Source of the DNA: an uncultured SAR86 cluster bacterium
GTDB lineage: Bacteria > Pseudomonadota > Gammaproteobacteria > Magnimaribacterales > D2472
Assembly (NCBI GenBank): GCA_902627055.1
Contig: CACOHS010000007.1
Coordinates: forward strand, 1 to 56,410
Direction of reading: 5' to 3'
DNA: 56,410 bases
The position numbers and the translations under genes are program-made. The notes under the pieces are model-generated. The model was not told where the DNA came from, searched no databases, and worked only from the letters and a program-made list of their open reading frames with translations. Shown here one piece after another: positions 8,907 to 20,062 of the stretch (the first letter of the stretch is position 1; each line of letters opens with the position of its first letter).

Positions 8907-10125
8907 TGGAATTAAAGATCCTGACTATGTTGTTGGATTAGATATTGGTACCTCAAAGGTTGTATGCATTATTGGAAAGTACATTGATCAACATGCTATT
9001 GAGGTTGTTTCAATGGGATCCTATCCATCTAGTGGGTTAAAAAAAGGTGTTGTTGTAAATATCGATGCTACTACAGATGCAATTCAAAAATCTATAGATC
9101 AAGCTCAAGCCTCATTTGACGGAAAAATTAAGAATATATATGTTGGAATAGCTGGTAATCATATTCGAAGCTTAAATTCGCATGGGATAGTGGGAATAAG
9201 AGATAAAGAAGTTGAAGCCAGTGATATTGATAGAGTAATTGAAGCAGCTCAAGCAGTAGCAATTCCGTCTGATCAGAGAGTTCTGCATGTTTTGCCTCAA
9301 GAGTATGTTATTGATAATCAAGACTCTATTAGAGAGCCTCTTGGGATGTCTGGGGTAAGGTTAGAATCTCATGTCCATTTAGTAACTTGTGCAAATAATG
9401 CCATTCAAAATATAGAAAAATGTGTCAAAAGATGTGGAATTGGTGTTGATGGCTTTGTTTTAGAACAATTAGCTAGCTCCTATTCAGTTCTTTCGGAGGA
9501 TGAAAAAGAGCTAGGTGTATGTTTGGTTGATATCGGTGGTGGAACAACAGATATAGCCGTATTTAATTCAGGCTCAATATCATTTACTGGAGTGATCCCA
9601 ATAGCAGGTGACCAAGTTACTAGTGACATTGCTGTAGCCTTAAGAACACCGACTGCTCAGGCTGAAGATATTAAACAAAAATATGGTTGTGCTGCAGCTG
9701 AACTCACACAGGATGGAGAAACTATAGAGGTAATGCGAGTAGGTGGAAGGCCTCCCGAGGACTTATCAAGAAGATCTTTGGCAGAAATTATTGAACCAAG
9801 GTATGTTGAGCTATTTGATTTAGTGAAAGCGGAAATTAAACGTAATGGCTTTGAAAGTAAAATTCCAGCTGGAATAGTTCTTACTGGAGGGACTTCAAAA
9901 ATGGAGGGAGCAGTAGCTTTAGCTGAGTCTATTTTTCAAACAAGCGTAAGGTTAGGTATTCCAGAGAAATTCAATGGAATGGAGTCTGTTCTTAAAAATC
10001 CTATTTATTCAACAGCTCTTGGTTTAGTTGGATTTGGTTTTGATCAAATCAGACAAGGCTATACTTTAGAGAATAATAAAACATTTTTTGACAGAGCTTT
10101 CGGCTTCTTAAGAAATAATTATTGA
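8896..10125 (+). CDS. ftsA: Cell division protein FtsA
   Basis: Actin-like ATPase that tethers FtsZ to the membrane. The phosphate-binding loop VVGLDIGTSKVV is near residue 12, LVDIGGGTTDIAVF near 210, and GIVLTGGTSKMEGA near 324; the 1C subdomain lies between. The last 15 residues contain a likely amphipathic helix (RAFGFLRNNY), the usual membrane-targeting sequence. Length 409 is normal. It overlaps ftsQ by 11 nt. Unusually, no ftsZ or lpxC follows; the next gene is rpsF after a 79-nt promoter-bearing gap. Confidence 0.96.
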   Translation: MVNNGIKDPDYVVGLDIGTSKVVCIIGKYIDQHAIEVVSMGSYPSSGLKKGVVVNIDATTDAIQKSIDQAQASFDGKIKNIYVGIAGNHIRSLNSHGIVGIRDKEVEASDIDRVIEAAQAVAIPSDQRVLHVLPQEYVIDNQDSIREPLGMSGVRLESHVHLVTCANNAIQNIEKCVKRCGIGVDGFVLEQLASSYSVLSEDEKELGVCLVDIGGGTTDIAVFNSGSISFTGVIPIAGDQVTSDIAVALRTPTAQAEDIKQKYGCAAAELTQDGETIEVMRVGGRPPEDLSRRSLAEIIEPRYVELFDLVKAEIKRNGFESKIPAGIVLTGGTSKMEGAVALAESIFQTSVRLGIPEKFNGMESVLKNPIYSTALGLVGFGFDQIRQGYTLENNKTFFDRAFGFLRNNY

Positions 10126-10150
10126 TTGTGACATGCATATAGCATAGAAT
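10122..10150 (+). promoter_or_regulatory. Candidate sigma70 promoter for rpsF-rpsR-rplI
   Basis: TTGATT at 10122-10127 and TAGAAT at 10145-10150 are separated by 17 nt, a good sigma70 geometry. The -35 element overlaps the ftsA stop codon, so the ribosomal protein operon can be transcribed apart from the division genes. Prediction from sequence only. Confidence 0.45.
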
Positions 10151-10161
10151 TTGCGCTCCTT

Positions 10162-10188
10162 GGTTTTTTGAAAATCAAAAAATCTTTT
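10162..10188 (+). other. Leader hairpin upstream of rpsF
   Basis: GGTTTTTTG (10162-10170) and CAAAAAATC (10176-10184) can pair over a 5-nt loop, followed by TTTT. It lies between the predicted promoter and rpsF. It could be a weak terminator or attenuator, or a leader structure; it is almost all A-U pairs, so I am not confident of a function. Confidence 0.3.
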
Positions 10189-10204
10189 AACTCAAAAGGA
10201 AAAC

Positions 10205-10651
10205 ATGAATAATTACGAACTAACCTTAATACTTAATCCTGATCTATCAACCAAATTTGATACATTTCAAACTAAGTTTGAAAAAACCCTGACTGGCATA
10301 AATTTTAAGATTAACAAGCTTGAAAATATTGGCCGCAGACAACTTGCCTATAGCATTTTAAATCATAACAAAGGTCACTATGCTATTTTTCAGATTGAAG
10401 GTCCATCCGAAGCAGCTATAGAGCTTGAGGCTAAATTGAAATATGACACCGCGGTTATTCGTCATCTTCTGTTAAAAGTTGATGCTCCATCTCTTGAGGA
10501 TTCATTGTTGCTTTTAGAAACAAAAGAGACAAAAAAGACTTCTCAAGTTGAGCAAGAAGATCAGGTTAAATTAAAATCAAATTCAGAGAAAAAAACAGAT
10601 AACTTATCTGATGACGACTATGCATCTGAAGAATCTAAGGATGGTGATTAA
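10205..10651 (+). CDS. rpsF: 30S ribosomal protein bS6
   Basis: Binds 16S rRNA as a dimer with bS18. The start [15 protein letters not shown] and the internal [11 protein letters not shown] (about residues 40-50) are typical of bS6, as is the stretch [13 protein letters not shown]. The globular part ends near residue 105; the remaining 40 or so residues form a charged, acidic low-complexity tail, which also varies among relatives. A clear AAAAGGA ribosome binding site precedes the ATG at 10205. The stop overlaps the rpsR start by 1 nt. Confidence 0.95.
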   Translation: MNNYELTLILNPDLSTKFDTFQTKFEKTLTGINFKINKLENIGRRQLAYSILNHNKGHYAIFQIEGPSEAAIELEAKLKYDTAVIRHLLLKVDAPSLEDSLLLLETKETKKTSQVEQEDQVKLKSNSEKKTDNLSDDDYASEESKDGD

Positions 10652-10842
10652 TGACAGAATTAAATAATAAGAATTTCAGTTATAAAAATATTGATCTTTT
10701 AAAAAAATATATTACTGAGACGGGTAAAATTATTCCCGCAAGAGTTTCTAATATTAGCGCTGCGGAGCAAAGAAAATTAACAAAAGCGATTAAGATTGCT
10801 CGCTTTTTGGCATTGCTTCCCTACACAGACTCTCATAGATAA
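10651..10842 (+). CDS. rpsR: 30S ribosomal protein bS18
   Basis: A 63-residue protein with the bS18 core: [19 protein letters not shown], then the [17 protein letters not shown] segment that contacts rRNA and bS6. Length is slightly below the E. coli 75 because the N-terminal extension is reduced. The ATG shares its first base with the rpsF stop, so production of the two interacting proteins is probably coupled. rplI follows after 3 nt, the standard rpsF-rpsR-rplI order. Confidence 0.95.
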   Translation: MTELNNKNFSYKNIDLLKKYITETGKIIPARVSNISAAEQRKLTKAIKIARFLALLPYTDSHR

Positions 10843-10845
10843 ATT

Positions 10846-11292
10846 ATGAAAATTATACTTACAGATAAAATCCAAAAATTAGGTGAAATAGGGGATGTAG
10901 TTGAGGTTAGTTCAGGATATGCCAGAAATTTTTTAATTCCTAAGAAGAAAGCCATGTTCGCATCCGAAGAGAACCTTAAGTATGTTGAAAGTAAAAAGTC
11001 TGAGCTTGCTGCAGCATCAGCAGATGAAATGGCCAATGCCCAAGGAATGGCAGATGCAGTCTCTGGAGTTAAGATTGAAATAAAAGTTCCAGTAACCGAA
11101 GAGGGTGCATTATACGGCTCTGTAGGAACAAGAGAAATTTCAGAAGCCTTCAATGAAATTGAACACACAGTAGATAAAAGTGTTGTTCAATTACCTGATG
11201 GACCGTTAAAAGAGCTTGGAGATTATTCAATAACTCTATTATTCCACCCAGAGGTTTCATGTGTTGTTGAAGTATCAGTAAAGCCTGAGTAG
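10846..11292 (+). CDS. rplI: 50S ribosomal protein bL9
   Basis: Ribosomal protein of two domains joined by a long helix. The N-terminal signature runs from MKIILTDKIQKLGEIGDVV through VSSGYARNFLIPKKKA (residues 1-36); the Ala/Glu-rich connecting helix spans about residues 40-75; the C-terminal domain has GALYGSVGTREI. The 148-residue length equals that of E. coli. Last gene of the rpsF-rpsR-rplI group; dnaB follows after 36 nt, as it does in many Gammaproteobacteria. Confidence 0.97.
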   Translation: MKIILTDKIQKLGEIGDVVEVSSGYARNFLIPKKKAMFASEENLKYVESKKSELAAASADEMANAQGMADAVSGVKIEIKVPVTEEGALYGSVGTREISEAFNEIEHTVDKSVVQLPDGPLKELGDYSITLLFHPEVSCVVEVSVKPE

Positions 11293-11305
11293 TTGTTATC
11301 TTAAT

Positions 11306-11327
11306 AATATGATGTAAAAATCATATT
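11306..11327 (+). promoter_or_regulatory. Perfect inverted repeat just upstream of dnaB start
   Basis: AATATGAT (11306-11313) and ATCATATT (11320-11327) form 8-bp arms around a 6-nt centre, ending one base before the dnaB ATG at 11329. No Shine-Dalgarno sequence is visible in the same space. It may be an operator or an RNA hairpin that limits translation initiation; which one cannot be told from the sequence. Confidence 0.4.
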
Positions 11328-11328
11328 T

Positions 11329-12699
11329 ATGTCTAATAATCCAATAGAAAATACTGAGCAAGTTAGGGAGCTTGAAAGAGCTATCCTTGGTGGATTAATG
11401 CTTGAGACTGAGCGTTATGATGCCGTGAGCGAAATTATCGAATTTTCAGATTTTGAAGGCCAAGATCATCAAAATATTTTTCAATCTATGGGCGAACTTG
11501 TTAATTCAAATAAGCCCTTGGATCCTCTGACAGTTTCAGACAGATTGGATAGCAAAAATCTTCTTACAAGGGCTGGTGGAAAGAATTATCTAATAGATCT
11601 TGCTTCCTCGACTCCATCTGCTGCAAATTTAGAAGCATATGCAGGGATGATTAGGCAAAAGTCAATTTCAAGGAGATTAATGAAGATTAATTCCGAAATT
11701 TCTGAACTTATAATCAACCCTCAAGGCAAAGATGCAGAAGAGTTGCTTGATGAGGCTGAAACAAAAATCTTCTCGCTTAATGATGAGGCAAGCAGAAAGT
11801 CTACTGATATTCAAAAATTGGATGAGTTAATTCCTCAGTCAATTGAACGTATGAATGAGATTGCAAAGAGTGGTTCATCTTTATTAGGCTCTTCAACAGG
11901 ATATAAAGACATAGACACTAGACTGCAGGGCCTTCAAGATGGTGATCTTATAATTATTGCTGCTAGACCAAGTATGGGTAAAACAGCGCTTAGCATGAAC
12001 ATTGCTGAAAACTTTCTAATCAACAAAGATATTTTGGGCGGCGTATTGATTTTTAGCTTGGAGATGCCAGCTGAGTCGCTAACTACAAGATTGCTTGCCA
12101 GTAATGCGAAAATTGATCAGCAAAAAGTTAGATCTGCTTCTATGAATCAGGATGAATTAAAGAAATTTATGGAGTCGTCTTCAACACTTAAAGATTTACC
12201 ACTATACATTGATGATAGTTCATTACTTTCACCAATGGAGCTTAGAGCAAGAGCTAGAAGAATTAACAGACAGGAGCCAAATGGACTATCACTGATAGTT
12301 GTAGACTATTTGCAATTAATGCAGTTACCAGCATCTCAGGAAAACAGAGTGAATCAAATCTCTGAGATCTCTAGATCCCTTAAGATGTTAGCAAAAGAGC
12401 TAAAAGTTCCTGTAGTTGCATTATCTCAATTAAACAGAGCTGTAGAGCAGAGGCCAAATAAGAGACCAATTATGGCTGACTTAAGAGATTCAGGTGCAAT
12501 AGAGCAAGATGCTGATGTAATTTTATTCATATATCGAGATGAGGTTTATAATGAGGACTCTGAAGAGGGAAATAAGGCTGAAATAATTATCGGCAAGCAA
12601 AGAAATGGACCTATCGGAAAAGTTAATCTGACTTTCTTAAAAGAATATACAAGATTTGAAGATTTTGCTGTTGATAGTTTTTACGATTCCATCCAATGA
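11329..12699 (+). CDS. dnaB: Replicative DNA helicase DnaB
   Basis: Hexameric 5'-3' helicase at the replication fork. The N-terminal helical domain has EQVRELERAILGGLML; the RecA-like domain begins near residue 180 with LQGLQDGDLIIIAARPSMG, whose Walker A (ARPSMGKTA) lies at about residues 210-218. VVDYLQLM is the Walker B, followed by ALSQLNRAVEQRPNKRP and the LRDSGAIEQDAD motif. Length of 456 is normal and there is no intein. The 3' end overlaps alr by 4 nt. Confidence 0.97.
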   Translation: MSNNPIENTEQVRELERAILGGLMLETERYDAVSEIIEFSDFEGQDHQNIFQSMGELVNSNKPLDPLTVSDRLDSKNLLTRAGGKNYLIDLASSTPSAANLEAYAGMIRQKSISRRLMKINSEISELIINPQGKDAEELLDEAETKIFSLNDEASRKSTDIQKLDELIPQSIERMNEIAKSGSSLLGSSTGYKDIDTRLQGLQDGDLIIIAARPSMGKTALSMNIAENFLINKDILGGVLIFSLEMPAESLTTRLLASNAKIDQQKVRSASMNQDELKKFMESSSTLKDLPLYIDDSSLLSPMELRARARRINRQEPNGLSLIVVDYLQLMQLPASQENRVNQISEISRSLKMLAKELKVPVVALSQLNRAVEQRPNKRPIMADLRDSGAIEQDADVILFIYRDEVYNEDSEEGNKAEIIIGKQRNGPIGKVNLTFLKEYTRFEDFAVDSFYDSIQ

Positions 12700-13745
12700 T
12701 TGAGCCAAATTCCGAGCTCATCATTGACTTTGAGCTTGTTAGAAATAATATTCAAGAAATCAAAAAAAAATTACCTAAGCATTGTAACTTTATGGGTGTC
12801 ATTAAAAGTGATGCATATGGACATGATCTCAAAATAGCAACTAATGCAATTAAGGATGTTGTAGATGGCTTTGGAGTAGTAAGGTTAGATGAGGCTTTAG
12901 CCATAAGAGAAAATTCCTCTAAACCAATTTTAATAATGCAGGGCGTTTATTCCTCTGATGCCTATGATTTAATTAAGCAAAATAAAATCTGGACAGTGAT
13001 TCATTCAATTTCGCAGTTGCCATTAGCAAAGCAGTATCAAAATAATTTAATTTTTTGGATAAAGCTTAATACTGGAATGAATAGGTTAGGAATTAAATTA
13101 AATGAACTGGATCAATTTAAATCATTTTTTACAGATTCTAATGTCTTAATGACACATTTAGCTTGTGCAGATAATCCAAGTGATGAGTTAAACAAAATAC
13201 AATTTGATAATTTTGAAAATTCCTGGAATGAAGTTTCCAATAATATGAAAAGAAGTATATTGAATTCAAATGGAGTATTGAACTTTCCAGAGCATTCTTA
13301 CGATTGGGTAAGAGTAGGAATTGCCATGTATGGCGGAATCGACTTGCCAAATTTAAAGACGGCAATGAAATTTAGAAGTCAAATTATTTCAATTCAATCT
13401 TTAGATGCTGGTCAAAGAATAGGCTATGGCGGGAGAGCAAAAACTAAACAAGCATCAAAAATTGCTATTGTCTATTGTGGATATGCAGATGGGTTTCCAC
13501 AAACTGCACAAGATGGCACTTCTGTATTAGTGAATGATCGTCTTACTAAGATTATTGGTAGGGTTAGTATGGATCTTATATCTGTAGATGTTTCAGAAAT
13601 TAATGATTGCAAAATAGGCGATTGGTGTGAATTATGGTCTCCTGATTTATCCATTGTTCAGAATGCTAACAAAAATAATTTGATTTCTTACGAACTAATG
13701 ACGAAAATAAGCAGTAGAGTAACTAGAAAATATTTAAATCTATGA
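12696..13745 (+). CDS. alr: Alanine racemase (PLP-dependent)
   Basis: Converts L-Ala to D-Ala for Ddl and the peptidoglycan stem. The PLP Lys sits in MGVIKSDAYGHD (Lys37), TGMNRLGI is the conserved middle motif, and RIGYGGRA (about residues 240-247) supplies the second catalytic Tyr; GRVSMDLISVDVS follows. At 349 residues it is of normal size. dnaB-alr adjacency is common in Gammaproteobacteria. The ATG overlaps the dnaB stop and the stop overlaps the next start (ATGA), suggesting one transcript. Confidence 0.95.
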   Translation: MIEPNSELIIDFELVRNNIQEIKKKLPKHCNFMGVIKSDAYGHDLKIATNAIKDVVDGFGVVRLDEALAIRENSSKPILIMQGVYSSDAYDLIKQNKIWTVIHSISQLPLAKQYQNNLIFWIKLNTGMNRLGIKLNELDQFKSFFTDSNVLMTHLACADNPSDELNKIQFDNFENSWNEVSNNMKRSILNSNGVLNFPEHSYDWVRVGIAMYGGIDLPNLKTAMKFRSQIISIQSLDAGQRIGYGGRAKTKQASKIAIVYCGYADGFPQTAQDGTSVLVNDRLTKIIGRVSMDLISVDVSEINDCKIGDWCELWSPDLSIVQNANKNNLISYELMTKISSRVTRKYLNL

Positions 13746-14821
13746 AAATTAACTATTTAGATCAGAATCCAAGAGAAATTCAATTAGAGGAGGATTTACC
13801 CCCTTACATGAATGAGGGAGTTGCTGACGATATTGCTGAAATTTTTAATACACCTTTATCGGGAGCATACAACTGGGATTATACGGTTCAAGATAATAGG
13901 ATCAAGAAACTTTATGAACTCGGAAAGGAGCTGAATTGGAATGTTGAGCTTGATATAGATTGGAACAGACCAGTAAATATAATTACTGAACCAGCCCCAA
14001 TTTTTTGGGATGAATATGAACCCTACAAAAAACTCTCTGATAAGAAAAAAGTAGAATTTTTAAATCATAGAATTGCATGGAGTCAAAGCCAATTTCTGCA
14101 TGGAGAACAGGGAGCTCTATTAGTTGCCTCTCAATTAACTTCATGTGCTCCAACTTATAATGCAAAGCTTTATGCAGCCTCTCAGACTTTTGATGAAGCT
14201 AGGCATGTTGAAGCATTCAATAAATACATTCAAACAAGAGTAAAAATGATGTACCCAATTGGAAATGCTCTGAAGTCAATTTTAGATAAGATTCTTACTG
14301 ATCCAAGATGGGATTTAAAATTTATTGGTATGCAAATAATTATTGAGGGATTGGCGCTGGCAGCTTTTCAAGCTTCAAGAGAGCTAACACATGATCCAGT
14401 TTTAAGAGACATGCTTGGTCTTATAATCAGAGATGAAGCCAGACATGTTACTTTTGGTATAAATTATCTAGAAGAGTTTGTAGACACTTTAAGCGAAGAG
14501 GAGAAAGAAGATAGGGCCCAATTCGCTTATGAGGCGTGTTGGTTAAGCAGAGAAAGATTGTTATCAACAGATGTCTATGAACGTTTTGGTTGGGATGTCG
14601 AAGATGCAAGACAATTTCAATTAGGAACCGACATTAATCAACATTTTCAAAAGCTTCTTTTTCAGCGAGTCATGCCAAATCTTAGAAGAATAGGTCTGCT
14701 TAGGGATTCTGTGAAAGGTAAATTCGAGGATCTTGGAATTTTAGAATTTGCATCATCAAAAAGTGATGCCGAAATTGACTGGGCTGATTTATCAAGACCA
14801 TTATTTGAAGAAACTGCCTAA
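13742..14821 (+). CDS. Ferritin-like di-iron carboxylate protein, substrate unknown
   Basis: Predicted helical-bundle oxidase or oxygenase of the ferritin-like/ribonucleotide reductase R2-like superfamily. It shows the full set of six candidate iron ligands: Glu122 (HGEQGALL), Glu152 and His155 (first DEARHV), Glu202 (IEGLALAAF), Glu232 and His235 (second DEARHV). The duplicated E-x6-DEARH arrangement is seen directly. The 359-residue chain has no signal peptide or membrane segment, so it is likely soluble. It is translationally coupled to alr by a 4-nt overlap and precedes pyrG by 60 nt, but neither neighbour reveals its substrate. It is not a standard NrdB: the radical Tyr context and C-terminal tail are not recognisable. 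Confidence 0.75.
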   Translation: MKINYLDQNPREIQLEEDLPPYMNEGVADDIAEIFNTPLSGAYNWDYTVQDNRIKKLYELGKELNWNVELDIDWNRPVNIITEPAPIFWDEYEPYKKLSDKKKVEFLNHRIAWSQSQFLHGEQGALLVASQLTSCAPTYNAKLYAASQTFDEARHVEAFNKYIQTRVKMMYPIGNALKSILDKILTDPRWDLKFIGMQIIIEGLALAAFQASRELTHDPVLRDMLGLIIRDEARHVTFGINYLEEFVDTLSEEEKEDRAQFAYEACWLSRERLLSTDVYERFGWDVEDARQFQLGTDINQHFQKLLFQRVMPNLRRIGLLRDSVKGKFEDLGILEFASSKSDAEIDWADLSRPLFEETA

Positions 14822-14846
14822 GTTAGTTTTTATTACCCTCATAATC

Positions 14847-14855
14847 TGATATTCT
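14847..14855 (+). promoter_or_regulatory. Candidate extended -10 promoter for pyrG
   Basis: TGATATTCT carries a TGn extension before a TATTCT -10 box, 26 nt upstream of the pyrG ATG and after the stop of the di-iron gene. The -35 region is only a T-rich stretch. Weak prediction. Confidence 0.28.
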
Positions 14856-14875
14856 GTATTCCCATCATAAAGTAA

Positions 14876-17345
<2,470 letters not shown>

Positions 17346-17346
<1 letters not shown>

Positions 17347-18635
17347 TGTCAATAATTAGATCTATTCAAGCCATTCAAGTTATTGATTCAAGAGGTACAC
17401 CCACTGTCTCTTGCAAGATAGTTTTAGAAAACGGTTTAAGCGCTACTGCAATGGTACCAAGTGGGGCATCAACAGGTTCTAGAGAGGCTCTAGAATTGAG
17501 AGATGGGTCCGATGCGTTCATGGGGAAGGGAGTTACAAAAGCTGTTACAAATATTCAAGAAATAATAGCTCCTGTATTAATAGGTGTTGATGTTACTAAT
17601 CAACAGGAAATTGATGAAAAAATGATTGCATTGGATGGCACTTCTTCAAAATCAAAGCTAGGTGCAAATGCTATTTTGGGTGTTTCCCTTGCAGTTCTTA
17701 ACTTAGCAGCAAAAACTCTTGGTCTGCCTCTTTATAAGTATGTTAATCAAGTTTTTAATGATATCAATGGCGTGAATCTTTCAATGCAAATGCCTGTTCC
17801 AATGTTAAATATTATTAATGGTGGAGAACATGCTGACAATAACCTTGATATTCAAGAATTTATGATAATGCCCATTGGAGCTAATAGTTTCTATCAGGCA
17901 ATGCAATGGTCAACAGAAATATATTCAAATTTAAAAAAACTTCTTCAAACGCAAGGTTTGAGTACCAGCGTGGGTGATGAGGGTGGTTTTGCACCAAACC
18001 TTTCATCAAATGACGAGGCGATAGAATTAATCATTAATGCAATTCGAAACAATAAATTAGAAGAAGGTAAAGATGTTGGAATTGCTTTGGATTGCGCTGC
18101 CTCAGAATTTTATGATAACGGAATATATAATCTTAAGGGAGAGCAAAAAGAGTTAAATTCAACTGAATTTTCTCAATATCTATCAGAATTAACTAATCAA
18201 TATCCTATTGTATCTATTGAAGACGGTATGGATGAGAGTGATTTTCAAGGGTGGAATAACCTTACTCAAGTTCTTGGAAACAAATGTCAGCTAGTAGGTG
18301 ATGACCTATTCGTAACAAATGTTTCTGAGCTTCAAAGAGGTATAGACGAATGTCTTGCAAATTCTATTCTGATAAAATTTAATCAAATTGGAACCATCAC
18401 TGAAACCATGAAAACTATTCATCTTGGGAATCAACATGGGTTTAAATCAATTATTTCTCATCGATCAGGAGAGACTGAAGATAGTACAATTGCAGATCTT
18501 TGTGTTGGACTTGGTACTGGACAAATCAAAACAGGAGCACCTTGCAGATCTGATAGAGTGGCGAAATATAATAGATTATTGTGGATTGAAGCACAGCAAT
18601 CTGATTTAAATTTTGCAAAAAATGTTATTAGTTAA
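17346..18635 (+). CDS. eno: Enolase
   Basis: Interconverts 2-phosphoglycerate and phosphoenolpyruvate, the latter a substrate of the adjacent KdsA. The chain shows [29 protein letters not shown], the [10 protein letters not shown] loop with the catalytic Glu (about residue 209), [31 protein letters not shown] with the catalytic Lys (about 342), and [15 protein letters not shown]. The length of 429 matches the family. It begins on the last base of the kdsA stop, and its 3' end contains the ftsB start. Confidence 0.98.
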
Positions 18636-18924
18636 GACTGTAAATTTTGTTTTATTTTTTTTAATAATTGTTGCTTTGTACAATCTTTTTTTTGGAATCG
18701 ATAGTAAGAAAAATTTTCAAAGTCTGCAAATTGAAAATCAAGAATTAATAGAAAGGAACGCAGCCCTATCTGAAGAAAATTATATTTTAGAATCTGATAT
18801 TCAAACTAGACAAAAAAATGATGCTTATGCGGAAAAGTTTGCTAGAGAGGAATTAAATTTAATCTTCGAAGATGAACAATATTTAAATTTTAAAGAAATT
18901 AACTCTAATGAACCAAAAAAATAA
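18622..18924 (+). CDS. ftsB: Cell division protein FtsB
   Basis: Small bitopic protein of the FtsQLB complex. The first 26 residues hold one hydrophobic segment ([19 protein letters not shown]), followed by a predicted coiled coil rich in Leu/Ile/Glu/Asn (about residues 35-70) and the [11 protein letters not shown] stretch like the RxELxxxxPGE ending of FtsB. An in-frame TTG at 18613 exists, but the ATG at 18622 gives a standard N-terminus; the gene overlaps the end of eno by 14 nt. The position eno-ftsB-ispD is typical and supports the call. Confidence 0.85.
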   Translation: MLLVKTVNFVLFFLIIVALYNLFFGIDSKKNFQSLQIENQELIERNAALSEENYILESDIQTRQKNDAYAEKFAREELNLIFEDEQYLNFKEINSNEPKK

Positions 18925-20062
18925 TATTGCAGTCATTATTCCTGCGGCAGGATCAAGCAGTCGTTTTGGTGGAAAAATTCCTAAACAATTTCTAAAAATT
19001 GGGAACGAAACAGTTATTGAAAAGTCTGTAAATAAATTCTTAAATATTGAGTTTATTAAAAAAATATACATAGCCATTGATCCAAATGAGACTCTAATAA
19101 AATCCCAATCATTCTTTAACCATCCAAAAGTTTCTATTACTCAAGGTGGAAGCACACGAAGTGAATCAGTATATAAGGCAGTTTTAGCTATTGATAATGA
19201 AATTGATATTGTTGTTATTCATGACGCAGCAAGGCCTTGGGTAAGCAAAAAGCTTATTGATAAATTAATTTTAGAATTTATGAATGATCAATCAATTCAA
19301 GGTTTATATCCAGTTATTTCGATTATCGATTCTTTAAGAATGAAAAAGGATAAAGATTTAATTCCCGTTAATCGAGAAGATTTTTTAACCATTCAGACTC
19401 CTCAAATATTTAAAAAAGAATCACTTGAATGTGCACTGAATAAAATGACAAAAGAAAATCTCTCATTTACCGATGAGTCCCAAGCAATGGAAAGAGCTGG
19501 TTTTAGAGTTAAAGAAATTCTTGGGGAACAATCCAATCTTAAAATTACTTATGCAGTTGATATTTCTCAAAATATTGAAAATGATTATCGAATTGGTCGA
19601 GGTGTAGACTTTCACAAGTTTGAGCCAGGAGAGGGCATAACCCTTGGAAATGTTTTTATAGATTGTAATTTATCTATCGTTGCTCACTCTGATGGAGACA
19701 TAGTTTTACATGCAATATCTGATGCATTGCTTGGAGCAGGTGGATTGAGAGATATCGGATATTATTTTCCTGACACAGATATAAAAAATAAAGATTTAAG
19801 CAGTGTAAAAATTATCGAGGAAACTTTAAATCTGTTAAAGCATAGGGATTTGCAACCACGCAACATTGATTTTGTTGTGGTTTGTGAACATCCAAAAATT
19901 CAACCCCATGTAGATGACTTAAAAAAGTCTCTTTCAAAAATCTTAAATATTGATGAAAGTTTTGTTGGTGTAAAAGCAACTACAGCAGAAGGTATGGGAA
20001 TTATTGGTGAGGGCAATGGAATTGCAGTATTTGCTATTGCATCATTAGAGAATATTCAATGA
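18908..20062 (+). CDS. ispDF: Bifunctional IspD-IspF (MEP pathway fusion)
   Basis: Two enzymes of the methylerythritol phosphate pathway in one 384-residue chain. Residues 1 to about 225 are IspD (MEP cytidylyltransferase): IPAAGSSSRFGGKIPKQF (about 10-27), HDAARPWVS, DSLRMK and TDESQAME. From about residue 228 the IspF cyclase begins: GRGVDFHKF with Asp/His metal ligands, HSDGDIVLHAISDALLGA, DIGYYFPD, and the C-terminal TTAEGMGIIGEGNGIAV. The linker is very short. Fused ispDF is known from Alphaproteobacteria and Campylobacterota; most Gammaproteobacteria have two adjacent genes. The MEP enzyme IspG is at 47781-48878. Confidence 0.95.
   Translation: MNQKNNIAVIIPAAGSSSRFGGKIPKQFLKIGNETVIEKSVNKFLNIEFIKKIYIAIDPNETLIKSQSFFNHPKVSITQGGSTRSESVYKAVLAIDNEIDIVVIHDAARPWVSKKLIDKLILEFMNDQSIQGLYPVISIIDSLRMKKDKDLIPVNREDFLTIQTPQIFKKESLECALNKMTKENLSFTDESQAMERAGFRVKEILGEQSNLKITYAVDISQNIENDYRIGRGVDFHKFEPGEGITLGNVFIDCNLSIVAHSDGDIVLHAISDALLGAGGLRDIGYYFPDTDIKNKDLSSVKIIEETLNLLKHRDLQPRNIDFVVVCEHPKIQPHVDDLKKSLSKILNIDESFVGVKATTAEGMGIIGEGNGIAVFAIASLENIQ

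Noticed and set aside
10833-11168. 111-residue open frame on the minus strand over rplI
   Set aside because: Antisense to an intact ribosomal protein gene, with no ribosome binding site or family match.
18613-18621. TTG start for ftsB three codons earlier
   Set aside because: The ATG at 18622 gives a normal N-terminus; the extension adds only MQK.
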